Positions 9,366 to 17,804 of a stretch of DNA of 64,000 nucleotides are shown here, one piece after another (position 1 is the stretch's first letter; each line of letters starts with the position of its first letter). The notes under the pieces are model-generated. The model searched no databases, was not told the origin of the DNA, and saw only the letters and a program-made list of their open reading frames with translations. The stretch is taken from contig NZ_CABPSF010000003.1 in assembly GCF_902459685.1 (NCBI RefSeq), positions 124,001 to 188,000 of the forward strand, written 5' to 3'. The stretch is from Pandoraea iniqua (GTDB lineage: Bacteria > Pseudomonadota > Gammaproteobacteria > Burkholderiales > Burkholderiaceae). A program made the translations under genes and the position numbers.

Positions 9366-11078
9366 TTACAGCGCCATATCCGGCACTTTCTTGATCACGC
9401 CCGGATTTGCGACCGGCGCAGTGTTCGGAACGAACCCATCGAGGCTAGGCGATGCGATGGCGAGTTGCAGCGTTTCGGCCGTGGTCGCCCATTCCTTCGC
9501 CAGCAGCTCCGGATTTTCGTTGAGTTTCTTGCCGTAGCTCGGCACGATCTCACGAATCTTTTGCTGCCATGCGGGCGTTTTCATCTGCTCGGGGAAAACA
9601 CGCTCCAGCAGCGACAGCATGATCGCCGGCGACGTCGAGCCACCCGGCGACGCACCCAGCAGCGCCGATACCGAACGGTCTTCCGACACCACGACTTCCG
9701 TGCCGAGCTTGAGAATGCCGCCCTTCACCGGATCATTCTTGATGATCTGCACACGCTGACCGGCTTCCCACAGACGCCAGTCTTCGTCCTTGGCTTCGGG
9801 CATGTAGTGACGCAGCGCATCCATCTTTTGCGATTGCGACAACGCCAATTGCTGCGCCAGATACTTCACGAGCGCAAACTCATGCGCGCCGACCTGCAAC
9901 TGCGGAATCACGTTGGACGGCGTCGTTGCCTTGGCCAGATCGAAGTACGAGCCGTTCTTGAGGAACTTGCTCGACCACGTCGCAAACGGCCCGAACAGGA
10001 TGACCTTCTTGCCGTCGAGCATGCGGGTGTCCAGATGGGGCACCGACATGGGGGGCGAACCGGTATCTGCAAGACCGTAGACCTTTGCCAGATGGCGCGA
10101 GGCGATCTCGGGCTTGTCCGTCACAAGGAATTCGCCACCGACCGGGAAACCGCCGTATTGCTTGCCTTCCGGAATGCCCGACAGTTGCAGCAGCGGCAAA
10201 GCAGCGCCGCCCGCACCGATGAACAAATACTTCGCATCGACGGTCTGGATCTTCGAGCTGTCGTTGACGTCGAAGGCGGACACACGCCACGAGCCGTCTT
10301 CGTTGCGCGTGATCGAGCGCACTTCATAGCCGGTCGTTACCTTGACCGAATTGCCGCTGAGGTGCTTATAGAACTGGCGCGTGATTTCGCCCAGATTCAC
10401 GTCGGTCCCGAGCGGCGAGCGCGTGGCGGTCACCACCTCGTCCGGCTTGCGACCCTCCATCATGATCGGAATCCACTCGGCGATCTTCGCCGGGTCGGTC
10501 GTCATTTCCATGCCGGCGAACAGCGGCGACGCCTTCAACGCCTCAACGCGCTTACCGATGAACTCGCGGTTCTCCTGTCCGAAGACAAGATTCATGTGCG
10601 GCGTCGAGTTGATGAACTCACGCGGGTTGCCAAGCACGCCCTTGCGCACCTGATGCGACCAGAACTGGCGCGAAATCTGGAAATTCTCGTTGATGCCGAT
10701 GGCCTGCGTGATATGAACATTGCCCTTGTCGTCCATCGGGGTGTAGTTCAGCTCACAAAGCGCCGAGTGTCCGGTGCCGGCGTTATTCCAGCCGTTCGAG
10801 CTTTCTTCGGCAACCTTGTCCAGTCGCTCGAAGACCTCGAAGGTCCAGTTCGGCTCCAATTCGGACAGATAGACACCCAGCGTTGCGCTCATGATGCCGC
10901 CGCCGATGAGCAGCACGTCAACCTTGCGATCCGCCTTGGCGGCACGATACTGACTACCAAACAGGTACGAGTATCCGCCCCAGACGGCGGCTGCCCCTAC
11001 GGCGGCGGCAATGAACTTGCGTCGGGAGAAGGGCTTGCGGCCGCCATCAGGCGTCGTCTTGTTGTCCGTTTTATCCAT
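9366..11078 (-). CDS. mqo: Malate:quinone oxidoreductase
   Basis: FAD enzyme oxidising L-malate to oxaloacetate and passing electrons to quinone, a TCA-cycle step at the membrane. The dinucleotide-binding motif is VDVLLIGGGIMSATLGVYLS, followed by the Mqo-typical NNAGTGHSALCELNYTP and the C-terminal LLGASPGGSTSPAIMLSLLE. At 570 residues it is longer than the usual ~490-500 because of an N-terminal leader: FSRRKFIAAAVGAAAVWGG, a twin-arginine-like motif plus hydrophobic stretch. The start at the ATG is set by AAGGTGA nine bases upstream; a TTG nine bases earlier would abut that site. It ends at a bidirectional terminator. The leader suggests membrane insertion or Tat export, unusual for the family. 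Confidence 0.93.
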   Translation of the reverse strand: MDKTDNKTTPDGGRKPFSRRKFIAAAVGAAAVWGGYSYLFGSQYRAAKADRKVDVLLIGGGIMSATLGVYLSELEPNWTFEVFERLDKVAEESSNGWNNAGTGHSALCELNYTPMDDKGNVHITQAIGINENFQISRQFWSHQVRKGVLGNPREFINSTPHMNLVFGQENREFIGKRVEALKASPLFAGMEMTTDPAKIAEWIPIMMEGRKPDEVVTATRSPLGTDVNLGEITRQFYKHLSGNSVKVTTGYEVRSITRNEDGSWRVSAFDVNDSSKIQTVDAKYLFIGAGGAALPLLQLSGIPEGKQYGGFPVGGEFLVTDKPEIASRHLAKVYGLADTGSPPMSVPHLDTRMLDGKKVILFGPFATWSSKFLKNGSYFDLAKATTPSNVIPQLQVGAHEFALVKYLAQQLALSQSQKMDALRHYMPEAKDEDWRLWEAGQRVQIIKNDPVKGGILKLGTEVVVSEDRSVSALLGASPGGSTSPAIMLSLLERVFPEQMKTPAWQQKIREIVPSYGKKLNENPELLAKEWATTAETLQLAIASPSLDGFVPNTAPVANPGVIKKVPDMAL

Positions 11079-11407
11079 GAGAATCAATCACCTTCAAAAA
11101 AACCGTGTGGAGTCGCCGGATCAAACAGTCCCGGGGACAAGCGGTCTCCTCTCACATGCGTTCTTCTCTCATGGGCGCCTGCCGGGTTTCCCACTGGCAG
11201 ACGTCTCAGGGTCGGCGGCTCAGATGCGATGCCGGTTGCCGAGTGACGCGAGGCCCGGATTGTAACGCAGTCCCACGGTCGAGCGCTTGGAAGCCGCAGG
11301 ATGAGAATGGGCATAACGATACGTTTGTTTCGACGTCGCAGAGTCAGGCTGCGAATGTTGCGGTCCGCTGGGCGCTAGAACTAGGCGCTAGGACTAGGGA
11401 CTAGGGA
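11079..11407. other. Intergenic gap with mqo promoter region and CTAG cluster
   Basis: The gap between mqo (start at 11078) and the 3' end of the next LysR gene holds no convincing gene. It should contain the mqo promoter. Its distal end carries five CTAG tetranucleotides in 30 bases (listed separately). Confidence 0.5.
11375..11404. repeat. Cluster of five CTAG tetranucleotides
   Basis: CTAG occurs at 11375, 11381, 11388, 11394 and 11401, the last three as part of a degenerate 7-bp repeat GGACTAG. CTAG is generally rare in proteobacterial genomes, so five in 30 bases stands out. The stretch lies four bases past the stop codon of the LysR gene that is read from the other strand. Confidence 0.7.
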
Positions 11408-12316
11408 TCAGCGCAAGGCATCCGCGACGAGCTTGCGAAACCAGCGGTGCGCCGCGTCGTTGTGAAACCGCGGATGCCAGAACTGCCGGACGGTGAGGTC
11501 CGGCAGCGCGATCGGCAATGCGAACACATCGACGTGGGCCATCTTGCCGAACAGGTCGGCGAGTTCGTTCGGAATCACGGCGATGAAGTCCGAGTTCGCG
11601 ACCAGACTGGGCACTGCCAGCAAGTAAGGCACTTCGACCCCCACATTCAACCGGGTGCCACGCTTGTGCAACTCTTTGGCGAGGAGTTCGTTGGTCATCG
11701 CCAGCGTGGCCGCCACCACATGGCGCGTATTCATGAATGTCTCGGCGTCCATGGCCGGCACCCTCCCCGCTTTGCCTCGTTTGCCCTCCCCCGCGCGACG
11801 GATACCGACGAGTGATCGCGTGAACAGGCGTTGCTGATGCAGATGCTCGCCCATCCGGTCGAGATAGCCGATGGCCAGATCCAGCTCACCGTCCTGCAAG
11901 GCTGCGCCAAGCTCGGCCGCGGGCACCTGAATCGGCCGCAGCGTTGCCATCGGCGCATGTTCGGCGAGTGCCGCGAGCAACCTCGGCAGCAGCACGATCA
12001 TGCCCATGTCGCTCAGACAGACGGAAAACGTGCGCCGCGTGTCTGTCGGCTCGAAGGCTCGCGCCTCCAACACGTCCTGCCGGATCAACGCCAGCGCCCG
12101 GGAAACGCCATCCGCCACACGTTCGCCGGTTGGCGTCGGTGCCATGACAGCGCCCGCGCGCACAAACAGATCGTCGCCGAATCGCGTGCGCAGCCGTCCT
12201 AACGCGTGGCTCACCGCCGGTTGCGTCAGCCCGAGACGCTGCGCTGCACGCGACACACTGCGTTCCGCCATCAACGCCTCGACGACGTAGAGAAAGTTCA
12301 GATCGGGGTATTCCAT
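11408..12316 (-). CDS. LysR family regulator of the adjacent aromatic operon
   Basis: A 302-residue LysR protein. The HTH reads LNFLYVVEALMAERSVSRAA with TQPAVSHALGRLRTRFGDD, then LFVRAGAVMAPTPTGE; this fits the NodD/NahR/LinR subgroup that controls aromatic-degradation genes. The effector domain ends in FWHPRFHNDAAHRWFRKLV, typical of that subgroup. It is divergent from the hydroxylase gene at 12490, with an AT-rich shared promoter region. Likely activates the operon in response to its aromatic substrate or an intermediate. Confidence 0.88.
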   Translation of the reverse strand: MEYPDLNFLYVVEALMAERSVSRAAQRLGLTQPAVSHALGRLRTRFGDDLFVRAGAVMAPTPTGERVADGVSRALALIRQDVLEARAFEPTDTRRTFSVCLSDMGMIVLLPRLLAALAEHAPMATLRPIQVPAAELGAALQDGELDLAIGYLDRMGEHLHQQRLFTRSLVGIRRAGEGKRGKAGRVPAMDAETFMNTRHVVAATLAMTNELLAKELHKRGTRLNVGVEVPYLLAVPSLVANSDFIAVIPNELADLFGKMAHVDVFALPIALPDLTVRQFWHPRFHNDAAHRWFRKLVADALR

Positions 12317-12389
12317 TCGCGTCTCCTGATGGCGTCTGCGCGCCGTGATGCCGCCACTATGCCATCGGCACGCTATGCATTGAATTCAT

Positions 12390-12402
12390 AATCTCTATGA
12401 TT
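12390..12402. promoter_or_regulatory. Candidate LysR-box in divergent promoter region
   Basis: AATC-TCTAT-GATT is an interrupted inverted repeat inside a strikingly AT-rich stretch (12378-12425) of an otherwise GC-rich region between the LysR gene and the hydroxylase operon. It fits the loose T-N11-A LysR pattern. Assignment rests on position and symmetry only. Confidence 0.4.
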
Positions 12403-12489
12403 TTCATTTTATAGATTTATACATTGTGGCCGCGTACCTTTGCATCAACACGTCGCGACAGGCGTGACAAAGATGAGCATCAGGAGACG

Positions 12490-14220
12490 ATGGCGATGGA
12501 TTGCGATGTATTGATCGTGGGCGCTGGCCCCGTGGGATTGTTTTTGGCGGCGTCGCTCGGGCAACAGGGCTTGCGTGTGGAAGTCTTCGACACCAAGCCC
12601 GGTACCAGCCGGCACCCGGCCGCGAACGCCAACAGCGCGCGCACGATGGAACACTTCAGGCGCATCGGCGTCTCGGCCCATATTCGCCAGTTGGGGCTCC
12701 CGCCCGAGCAGTCCCCCGACGTGGCTTACTTCACGACCATTTCCGGACACGAACTCGCCCGCCTTTCGCAGCCAGCGTCGCGCGACGCCGTGGCTTATGC
12801 CAAGGCGCACAGCTTCACGTGGCCCACGCCGGAACCGCCGCATCGATGTTCGCAGCTCTATATCGAACCGGTGCTCCTCGACGCGGCACGTCGGCAATCG
12901 ACTTGCAACGTCCATTTCGACGCGACGGTCACCGACCTCGCGCAGGATGCCGAGGGTGTGACGGCGGTCGTCACGCTGGCGCAGTCCCAAGATGCACCGG
13001 ATCGCCAGCCGCAAGTGCGTCGCGTACGCGCCCGCTATGTCGTCGGCTGCGACGGCCCACGCAGCTTCGTGCGGCGCTCGCTGGGTCTGCGCTACGGCGG
13101 TGTCGCCAGTGAGAAGCGATCGTTCATGGGCGGACAGATGGAGGCCGTGTACTTCTACGCGCCGACACTGGTTGAAGCGAGCGGTAAAGCGCCGGCTTGG
13201 CAATACTGGACCTTCGCCCCCACGCAACGTGCCTTGATCGTGGCCGTAGATGGCCGGGGTCACTTCATCATGAACGTGCAGCTCCACGACGACGAAACCC
13301 CGTCGGAGGATGTCGTGCGCTCACGCATCGCGCAGGCGCTCGGTGCCGATATTCCGTTCGAAGTGAAGAGTTCGTCCGCATGGACGGCCGGACACGCCCT
13401 CGTGGCGGAGCGCCTCGTCGTCGGACGAGTATTTCTCTGCGGCGACGCGGCACACTTGTTCACGCCGACCGGCGGGCTGGGTTACAACACCGGCATCGAC
13501 GACGCGGCCAATCTGGCGTGGAAGCTCGTTGCCTTGGTGCGTGGCAGTGCCGGTGAAGCACTTGCCCAGAGCTACGACGCCGAACGACGCCCCGCCGGGG
13601 AGCGCAATACCGCATTCGCACGCAACTTTGCCGACAGCATCGGCTACGTCGCCCTCCCCCGCGAAGCTTACGAGCAAGGCCCGGAAGGCGACGCCGCAAG
13701 GCGCGCGGTCGGCGAATACCTCGCGTTTCATGCGCGCCATGAGTTCGTGATCCCCGGGGTCCATCTGGGCACACGTTACGAAACATCGCCGCTACTGACA
13801 GCGGAACCGGGCAGCCCGCCCGCCGACAACGCCAATCTCTACGTGCCGTGCGCTCGCGCCGGGCACCGCGCCCCCCATGCGTGGCTCGCCGACGGCAGTT
13901 CTCTGTACGACGCGATGGGCCGACAGTTCACGCTGCTTTGCGTGGACGGTCAGACACCGGACGCCAGTGCGGTGGAAGCCGCCCGCGACGTGCTTGGCGA
14001 CATTGCCGTGGTCGTGTCGACCTTCGCCGACACCGCATTGCTCAAGCAACTTTACGAACGCAACTACGTCTTGATCCGCCCTGACCTTCACGTGGCGTGG
14101 CGCGGCGATGCCCTCGACGACGCCTTCGTGAGCGCGGCTCGCCGCAGTCTGGCACTTGACCCACGCGATGAGGTTGGTGCGACCGCACAAGCCGCCCCGG
14201 ATTCGATTTTGCAGTCTTGA
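12490..14220 (+). CDS. FAD-dependent aromatic hydroxylase (PheA/TfdB/MhpA family)
   Basis: Flavoprotein monooxygenase using NAD(P)H and O2 to hydroxylate a phenolic or aromatic-acid ring. It has the GxGxxG FAD site in VLIVGAGPVGLFLAASLG (residues 6-23), the DG motif in YVVGCDGPRSFVRRSLG, and the GD motif in FLCGDAAHLFTPTGGLGYN, all of the PF01494 class. At 576 residues it has the C-terminal thioredoxin-like extension of phenol hydroxylases. Start chosen at the ATG before MDCDVLIVG; the preceding frame has no family character. First gene of a cluster with permease, hydrolase and ring-cleavage enzyme, so it probably makes a catechol-type substrate for the dioxygenase. Confidence 0.88.
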   Translation: MAMDCDVLIVGAGPVGLFLAASLGQQGLRVEVFDTKPGTSRHPAANANSARTMEHFRRIGVSAHIRQLGLPPEQSPDVAYFTTISGHELARLSQPASRDAVAYAKAHSFTWPTPEPPHRCSQLYIEPVLLDAARRQSTCNVHFDATVTDLAQDAEGVTAVVTLAQSQDAPDRQPQVRRVRARYVVGCDGPRSFVRRSLGLRYGGVASEKRSFMGGQMEAVYFYAPTLVEASGKAPAWQYWTFAPTQRALIVAVDGRGHFIMNVQLHDDETPSEDVVRSRIAQALGADIPFEVKSSSAWTAGHALVAERLVVGRVFLCGDAAHLFTPTGGLGYNTGIDDAANLAWKLVALVRGSAGEALAQSYDAERRPAGERNTAFARNFADSIGYVALPREAYEQGPEGDAARRAVGEYLAFHARHEFVIPGVHLGTRYETSPLLTAEPGSPPADNANLYVPCARAGHRAPHAWLADGSSLYDAMGRQFTLLCVDGQTPDASAVEAARDVLGDIAVVVSTFADTALLKQLYERNYVLIRPDLHVAWRGDALDDAFVSAARRSLALDPRDEVGATAQAAPDSILQS

Positions 14221-14368
14221 CCGATCAACGACAGAAACGCTGCCCCACTTTCATTAATCGCTTTTTTCAGTTGCATTCAGTTGTGACATGCCGGCCAAGC
14301 GCTTGAACAACAGACGCTGGCAGTCGCAGACCGGTGGCTTTATCTCCGGCTACCTTCAGGAGACAACG

Positions 14369-15760
14369 ATGTACGTAGATTCGACGTCGCAAACGTCCAC
14401 GCGTGCCGACACGGCTACCCGCGGCCAGACGCGCGAGCGCATGACCGCCCTGCAACGGCTCACGCTTTTCCTCTGCTTTCTGATCGTTGCGGCCGATGGC
14501 TTCGACGTGGCCAGCGTCGGCTATGTCGCGCCGCTGCTCAAACGTCAGTGGTCGTTGAGCCCTGCCGAGCTGGGGCCGGTCTTCGGAGCGGGCCTGTTCG
14601 GCCTGACCATCGGCAGCTTTCTCTTTGGCCCGCTCGCCGACCGTATCGGCCGCAAGCGCGTCATTCTCATCTCGATGTTTCTGTTCGGTATTGGCAGCCT
14701 CGCGTGCGCGTGGTCGCCCTCGGTCGGCTGGCTCGTCTTTCTCCGGTTTCTGACCGGTGCCGGACTGGGCGGCGCTATGCCCAACGCCATCACGCTGTCG
14801 TCGGAATACAGCCCGGCGCACAACCGCGCGTGGCTCGTCACCCTCATGTTCTGCGGCTTTACGCTCGGACTCGCCTGCGGTGGCTATGTGGCAGCGTGGC
14901 TGATTCCGCACTTCGGCTGGCAAGGCGTTTTCATCTTCGGCGGGTTGGCACCGCTCGTGCTGGTGCCGGTCGTGGCGTGGCAATTGCCTGAGTCGCTGCG
15001 CTTTATGGCGGGCAAACCGGCTTTCGCGAAGCAGATGCAACGCACGTTGGCCCGTCTGGGCGAACGTGGCGCAGCGTCCTTTGCGGCAGAAGCCGCTGCG
15101 GAACTCCAGCAGGCCGAAGGGGCGAATGGCGCGAATGGCACGAACGCCGTCGCGGAGCGCCCGGTGGCAACGCTCTTCAACGCCCACTACCGTACCGGCA
15201 CGCTGCTGCTGTGGCTCGCGTTCTTCTGCACGCTCTGGGTCTACTACCAGATCAGCAGCTGGCTGCCGACGGTACTCACCGAGAGCGGCATTGGCGTGGC
15301 ACACGCGGCACAAGTGGGCGCGATGCTGCCCATCGGCGGCACGCTCGGGTCATTGCTCAATGCGCGTCTGATGGACCGGTTCAATCCGTTTGTCGTGCTG
15401 GCGTTCTCTTACGTGGTCGCTGCCGTCTCCATTGCACTCATCGGCACGTCGCTGCATTCGACGACGCTGGTTTTCGTCACCGTGTTCTTCGCCGGGTTTG
15501 GCTTGTCGGGGGCGCAGACCGGCGCCAACGTGCTCGTCGCAGGGTTCTACACCACCGGGGCGCGTGCCACCGGTGTGAGCTGGGCGCTTGGCGTCGGGCG
15601 AGTCGGCTCGATCATTGGCTCGATGACCGGTGGCTTGCTGCTTGCCGCCCTGTCGTCCGTTCAGGTGTCGTTCGTCGTGTTCGCGGTGCCCGCTGTGATC
15701 GCGGGCATCGCCATGATCGCCAACGGTCTGCGCTACCGGCGGCAGATGGTGTCCGCATAG
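14369..15760 (+). CDS. MFS aromatic acid:H+ symporter (AAHS family)
   Basis: A 463-residue, 12-helix permease of the PcaK/BenK/MhpT family for uptake of aromatic acids. The diagnostic DGFDVASVGYVAP in helix 1 carries the essential aspartates, and ADRIGRKRVILISMFLF is the loop 2-3 motif. A GAN/GTN repeat lies in the central cytoplasmic loop (about residue 250). The start is fixed by CAGGAG six bases upstream. Its position in the operon suggests it imports the substrate of the hydroxylase. Confidence 0.9.
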   Translation: MYVDSTSQTSTRADTATRGQTRERMTALQRLTLFLCFLIVAADGFDVASVGYVAPLLKRQWSLSPAELGPVFGAGLFGLTIGSFLFGPLADRIGRKRVILISMFLFGIGSLACAWSPSVGWLVFLRFLTGAGLGGAMPNAITLSSEYSPAHNRAWLVTLMFCGFTLGLACGGYVAAWLIPHFGWQGVFIFGGLAPLVLVPVVAWQLPESLRFMAGKPAFAKQMQRTLARLGERGAASFAAEAAAELQQAEGANGANGTNAVAERPVATLFNAHYRTGTLLLWLAFFCTLWVYYQISSWLPTVLTESGIGVAHAAQVGAMLPIGGTLGSLLNARLMDRFNPFVVLAFSYVVAAVSIALIGTSLHSTTLVFVTVFFAGFGLSGAQTGANVLVAGFYTTGARATGVSWALGVGRVGSIIGSMTGGLLLAALSSVQVSFVVFAVPAVIAGIAMIANGLRYRRQMVSA

Positions 15761-15808
15761 CGGCGGCCATCGCTCCCCACATTCAATCTTTCTTTATCTG
15801 GAGTCACC

Positions 15809-16672
15809 ATGCGTTTTGTCAGCTTTGAACTCGACGGCAAGTCCTGCCTCGGTGTGCGCGATGCCGAGAGCATCCGCGTACTTGGCGAATTTGCCCTTGA
15901 AGACCTGCTTGCCGACGGCGTCGATCTCGTCGCATTCGGCAAGGCCAATACGTCCTCGCGTCACGTCAGCGCCGACACCGTGCGCTTGCTGGCGCCGTTG
16001 CGCCGCCCGCCGAAGATCCTGTGCGTCGGCCTGAACTACCGCGACCACTCGGCCGAGAGCCAATACGCCCAGCCGGACTACCCGACGCTCTTCACCCGTG
16101 TGAACACGAGCCTCGTCGCGCACGACGCACCGATCGTCCGTCCGGACGTGCCCGACAGCGAGGGCGTCGATTACGAAGGCGAGTTGGCCGTGGTGATCGG
16201 ACGCGGCGGCCGTCATATCCGTCATGAAGATGCGTTGGATCACGTCGCGGGCTATTCGGTGTTCAACGACGGCTCCATTCGCGAATACCAGTTCAAGACG
16301 CCCCAATGGACCATGGGCAAGAACTTCGACGCGACGGGTGCGTTCGGCCCCGATCTGGTGACGGCCGACGAATTGCCGGCAGGTGCCCGTGGCTTGCTGT
16401 TGCAGACGCGTCTGAACGGCGAAGTCGTGCAGTCGGCCAGCACCGACGACATGGTGTTCGATGTCGCCACGCTGATCGAAGTCATCAGTCAGGCCATCAC
16501 GCTGGAGCCGGGCGACGTGATCGTGGCCGGTACGCCGTCGGGCATTGGCTGGGCGCGCACGCCGAAGCTGCTGATGCGAGAGGGCGACGTGTGCGAAGTC
16601 GAAATCGAGCGCGTGGGCCTGTTGCGCAACGCGATTGCCGACGAAGTGACGCTGCGCAAGTCGCGCGCCTGA
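15809..16672 (+). CDS. Fumarylacetoacetate hydrolase (FAH) family protein
   Basis: A 287-residue metal-dependent hydrolase or isomerase. Family motifs: KILCVGLNYRDHSAES, DYEGELAVVIGRGGRHI with the metal-binding E-x-E region, TMGKNFDATGAFGPDLVTAD, and GDVIVAGTPSGIGWARTP. In aromatic meta-cleavage pathways such enzymes act on ring-fission products (acylpyruvate hydrolase, HHDD isomerase or decarboxylase). RBS TGGAG at good distance. Lies between the permease and the ring-cleavage dioxygenase; the exact reaction depends on the unknown substrate. Confidence 0.87.
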   Translation: MRFVSFELDGKSCLGVRDAESIRVLGEFALEDLLADGVDLVAFGKANTSSRHVSADTVRLLAPLRRPPKILCVGLNYRDHSAESQYAQPDYPTLFTRVNTSLVAHDAPIVRPDVPDSEGVDYEGELAVVIGRGGRHIRHEDALDHVAGYSVFNDGSIREYQFKTPQWTMGKNFDATGAFGPDLVTADELPAGARGLLLQTRLNGEVVQSASTDDMVFDVATLIEVISQAITLEPGDVIVAGTPSGIGWARTPKLLMREGDVCEVEIERVGLLRNAIADEVTLRKSRA

Positions 16673-16739
16673 TGCTTACCTGCTGCCGGCATTGCGCGAA
16701 CCGCGTGCGATGCCGGCAGGTCTTTGCCCGGAGGACGTC

Positions 16740-17753
16740 ATGACTGCATCGCCCTTGCCCGGCACGCCGCGCGCCGTGCATTCGATCGATCACTTTGCAC
16801 TCAACGTGCCGTCGCTGGCACAAGCGCAGCATTTCTTCACCGCTTTCGGTCTGGAGGTGAGCGACGCCGCCGCGCCCGGTCAAGCCCTTGAGCTCCGCGC
16901 GGCGGACGGCCATCGCTGGGCGCGCGTGCTGCCGGCGGACGGCAAGTCGCTCGCCTATCTGCAATTCAACTGCTTTGCGCAGGACTTCGACGCGCTGCGT
17001 GCACAGGTGGTGCGAGCGGGGGCGACGCCTGCGGACAGACCGGCGTCGCTGGCCTCGCTGGAATTGCTCGGCGAGACCGCAGGAACCCCACCCGACGCGG
17101 GTTTCTGGTTCCACGACCCCGACGGCAATCTGATCGGCGTGCGTGTTGGCGTGAAAACGTCGCCCGACGCGAAACCCTCGTTCACGCTGAATGCCAGTGC
17201 CAACGGTGCGCGCGGTACGCATTGCCGTCACGACGTGGTGCAGGTACGGCCGCGCCGCCTGTCGCATGTGCTGCTCTTTACGCCTGACGTTCTGCGCTCG
17301 CTCGCGTTCTACAGCGACGCGCTCGGCCTACGGTTGTCGGACCGCTCGCAGGACCTCATTGCCTTCACGCATGCGCCGCACGGCTGTGACCACCATCTGG
17401 TGGCGTTCGCAAAAAGCCATGCGCGCGGGTGGCATCACTGCTCGTGGGACGTCGCGAGTCTGGACGACGTCGGCAACGGCGCGGCGCAGATGGCGGCGGC
17501 GGGCTACCGCCACGGCTGGGGCACGGGGCGGCACGTGCTCGGCTCGAACTACTTCCACTACGTGCAGGACCCGTGGGGATCGTTCAGCGAGTACTCGGCC
17601 GATATCGACTACGTCGCGAAGGATCAGACGTGGCCCGCTGGCGACTTCGACCCCGAAGACTCGTTGTACCTGTGGGGGCCCGAGGTCCCCGCCGATTTCA
17701 TTCGCAATACGGATACCCCTGCCGACACATCAATAGGCACACCCCGCGCCTGA
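16740..17753 (+). CDS. VOC-family extradiol dioxygenase (catechol 2,3-dioxygenase-like)
   Basis: A 337-residue protein with two vicinal-oxygen-chelate modules, each starting with a beta-strand (VHSIDHFALNVPSL at about 15, RLSHVLLFTPDVLRSL at about 175). Candidate Fe(II) ligands are His in RLSHVL, His in RGWHHCSWDV and Glu in SFSEYSADIDY; this 2-His-1-Glu set in the second module is what active extradiol enzymes use. Strong RBS CGGAGG before the chosen ATG. It should open a catechol-type ring made by the FAD hydroxylase, the product going to the FAH hydrolase. Substrate not assignable by eye. Confidence 0.85.
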   Translation: MTASPLPGTPRAVHSIDHFALNVPSLAQAQHFFTAFGLEVSDAAAPGQALELRAADGHRWARVLPADGKSLAYLQFNCFAQDFDALRAQVVRAGATPADRPASLASLELLGETAGTPPDAGFWFHDPDGNLIGVRVGVKTSPDAKPSFTLNASANGARGTHCRHDVVQVRPRRLSHVLLFTPDVLRSLAFYSDALGLRLSDRSQDLIAFTHAPHGCDHHLVAFAKSHARGWHHCSWDVASLDDVGNGAAQMAAAGYRHGWGTGRHVLGSNYFHYVQDPWGSFSEYSADIDYVAKDQTWPAGDFDPEDSLYLWGPEVPADFIRNTDTPADTSIGTPRA

Positions 17754-17804
17754 GCGCATCGGCACAACAGACCAGACACACTGGCATCGACTGAGGAGAC
17801 AGCA

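Noticed and set aside
9465-11246. 593-codon plus-strand frame over mqo
   Set aside because: Antisense shadow; the minus-strand protein is a full malate:quinone oxidoreductase.
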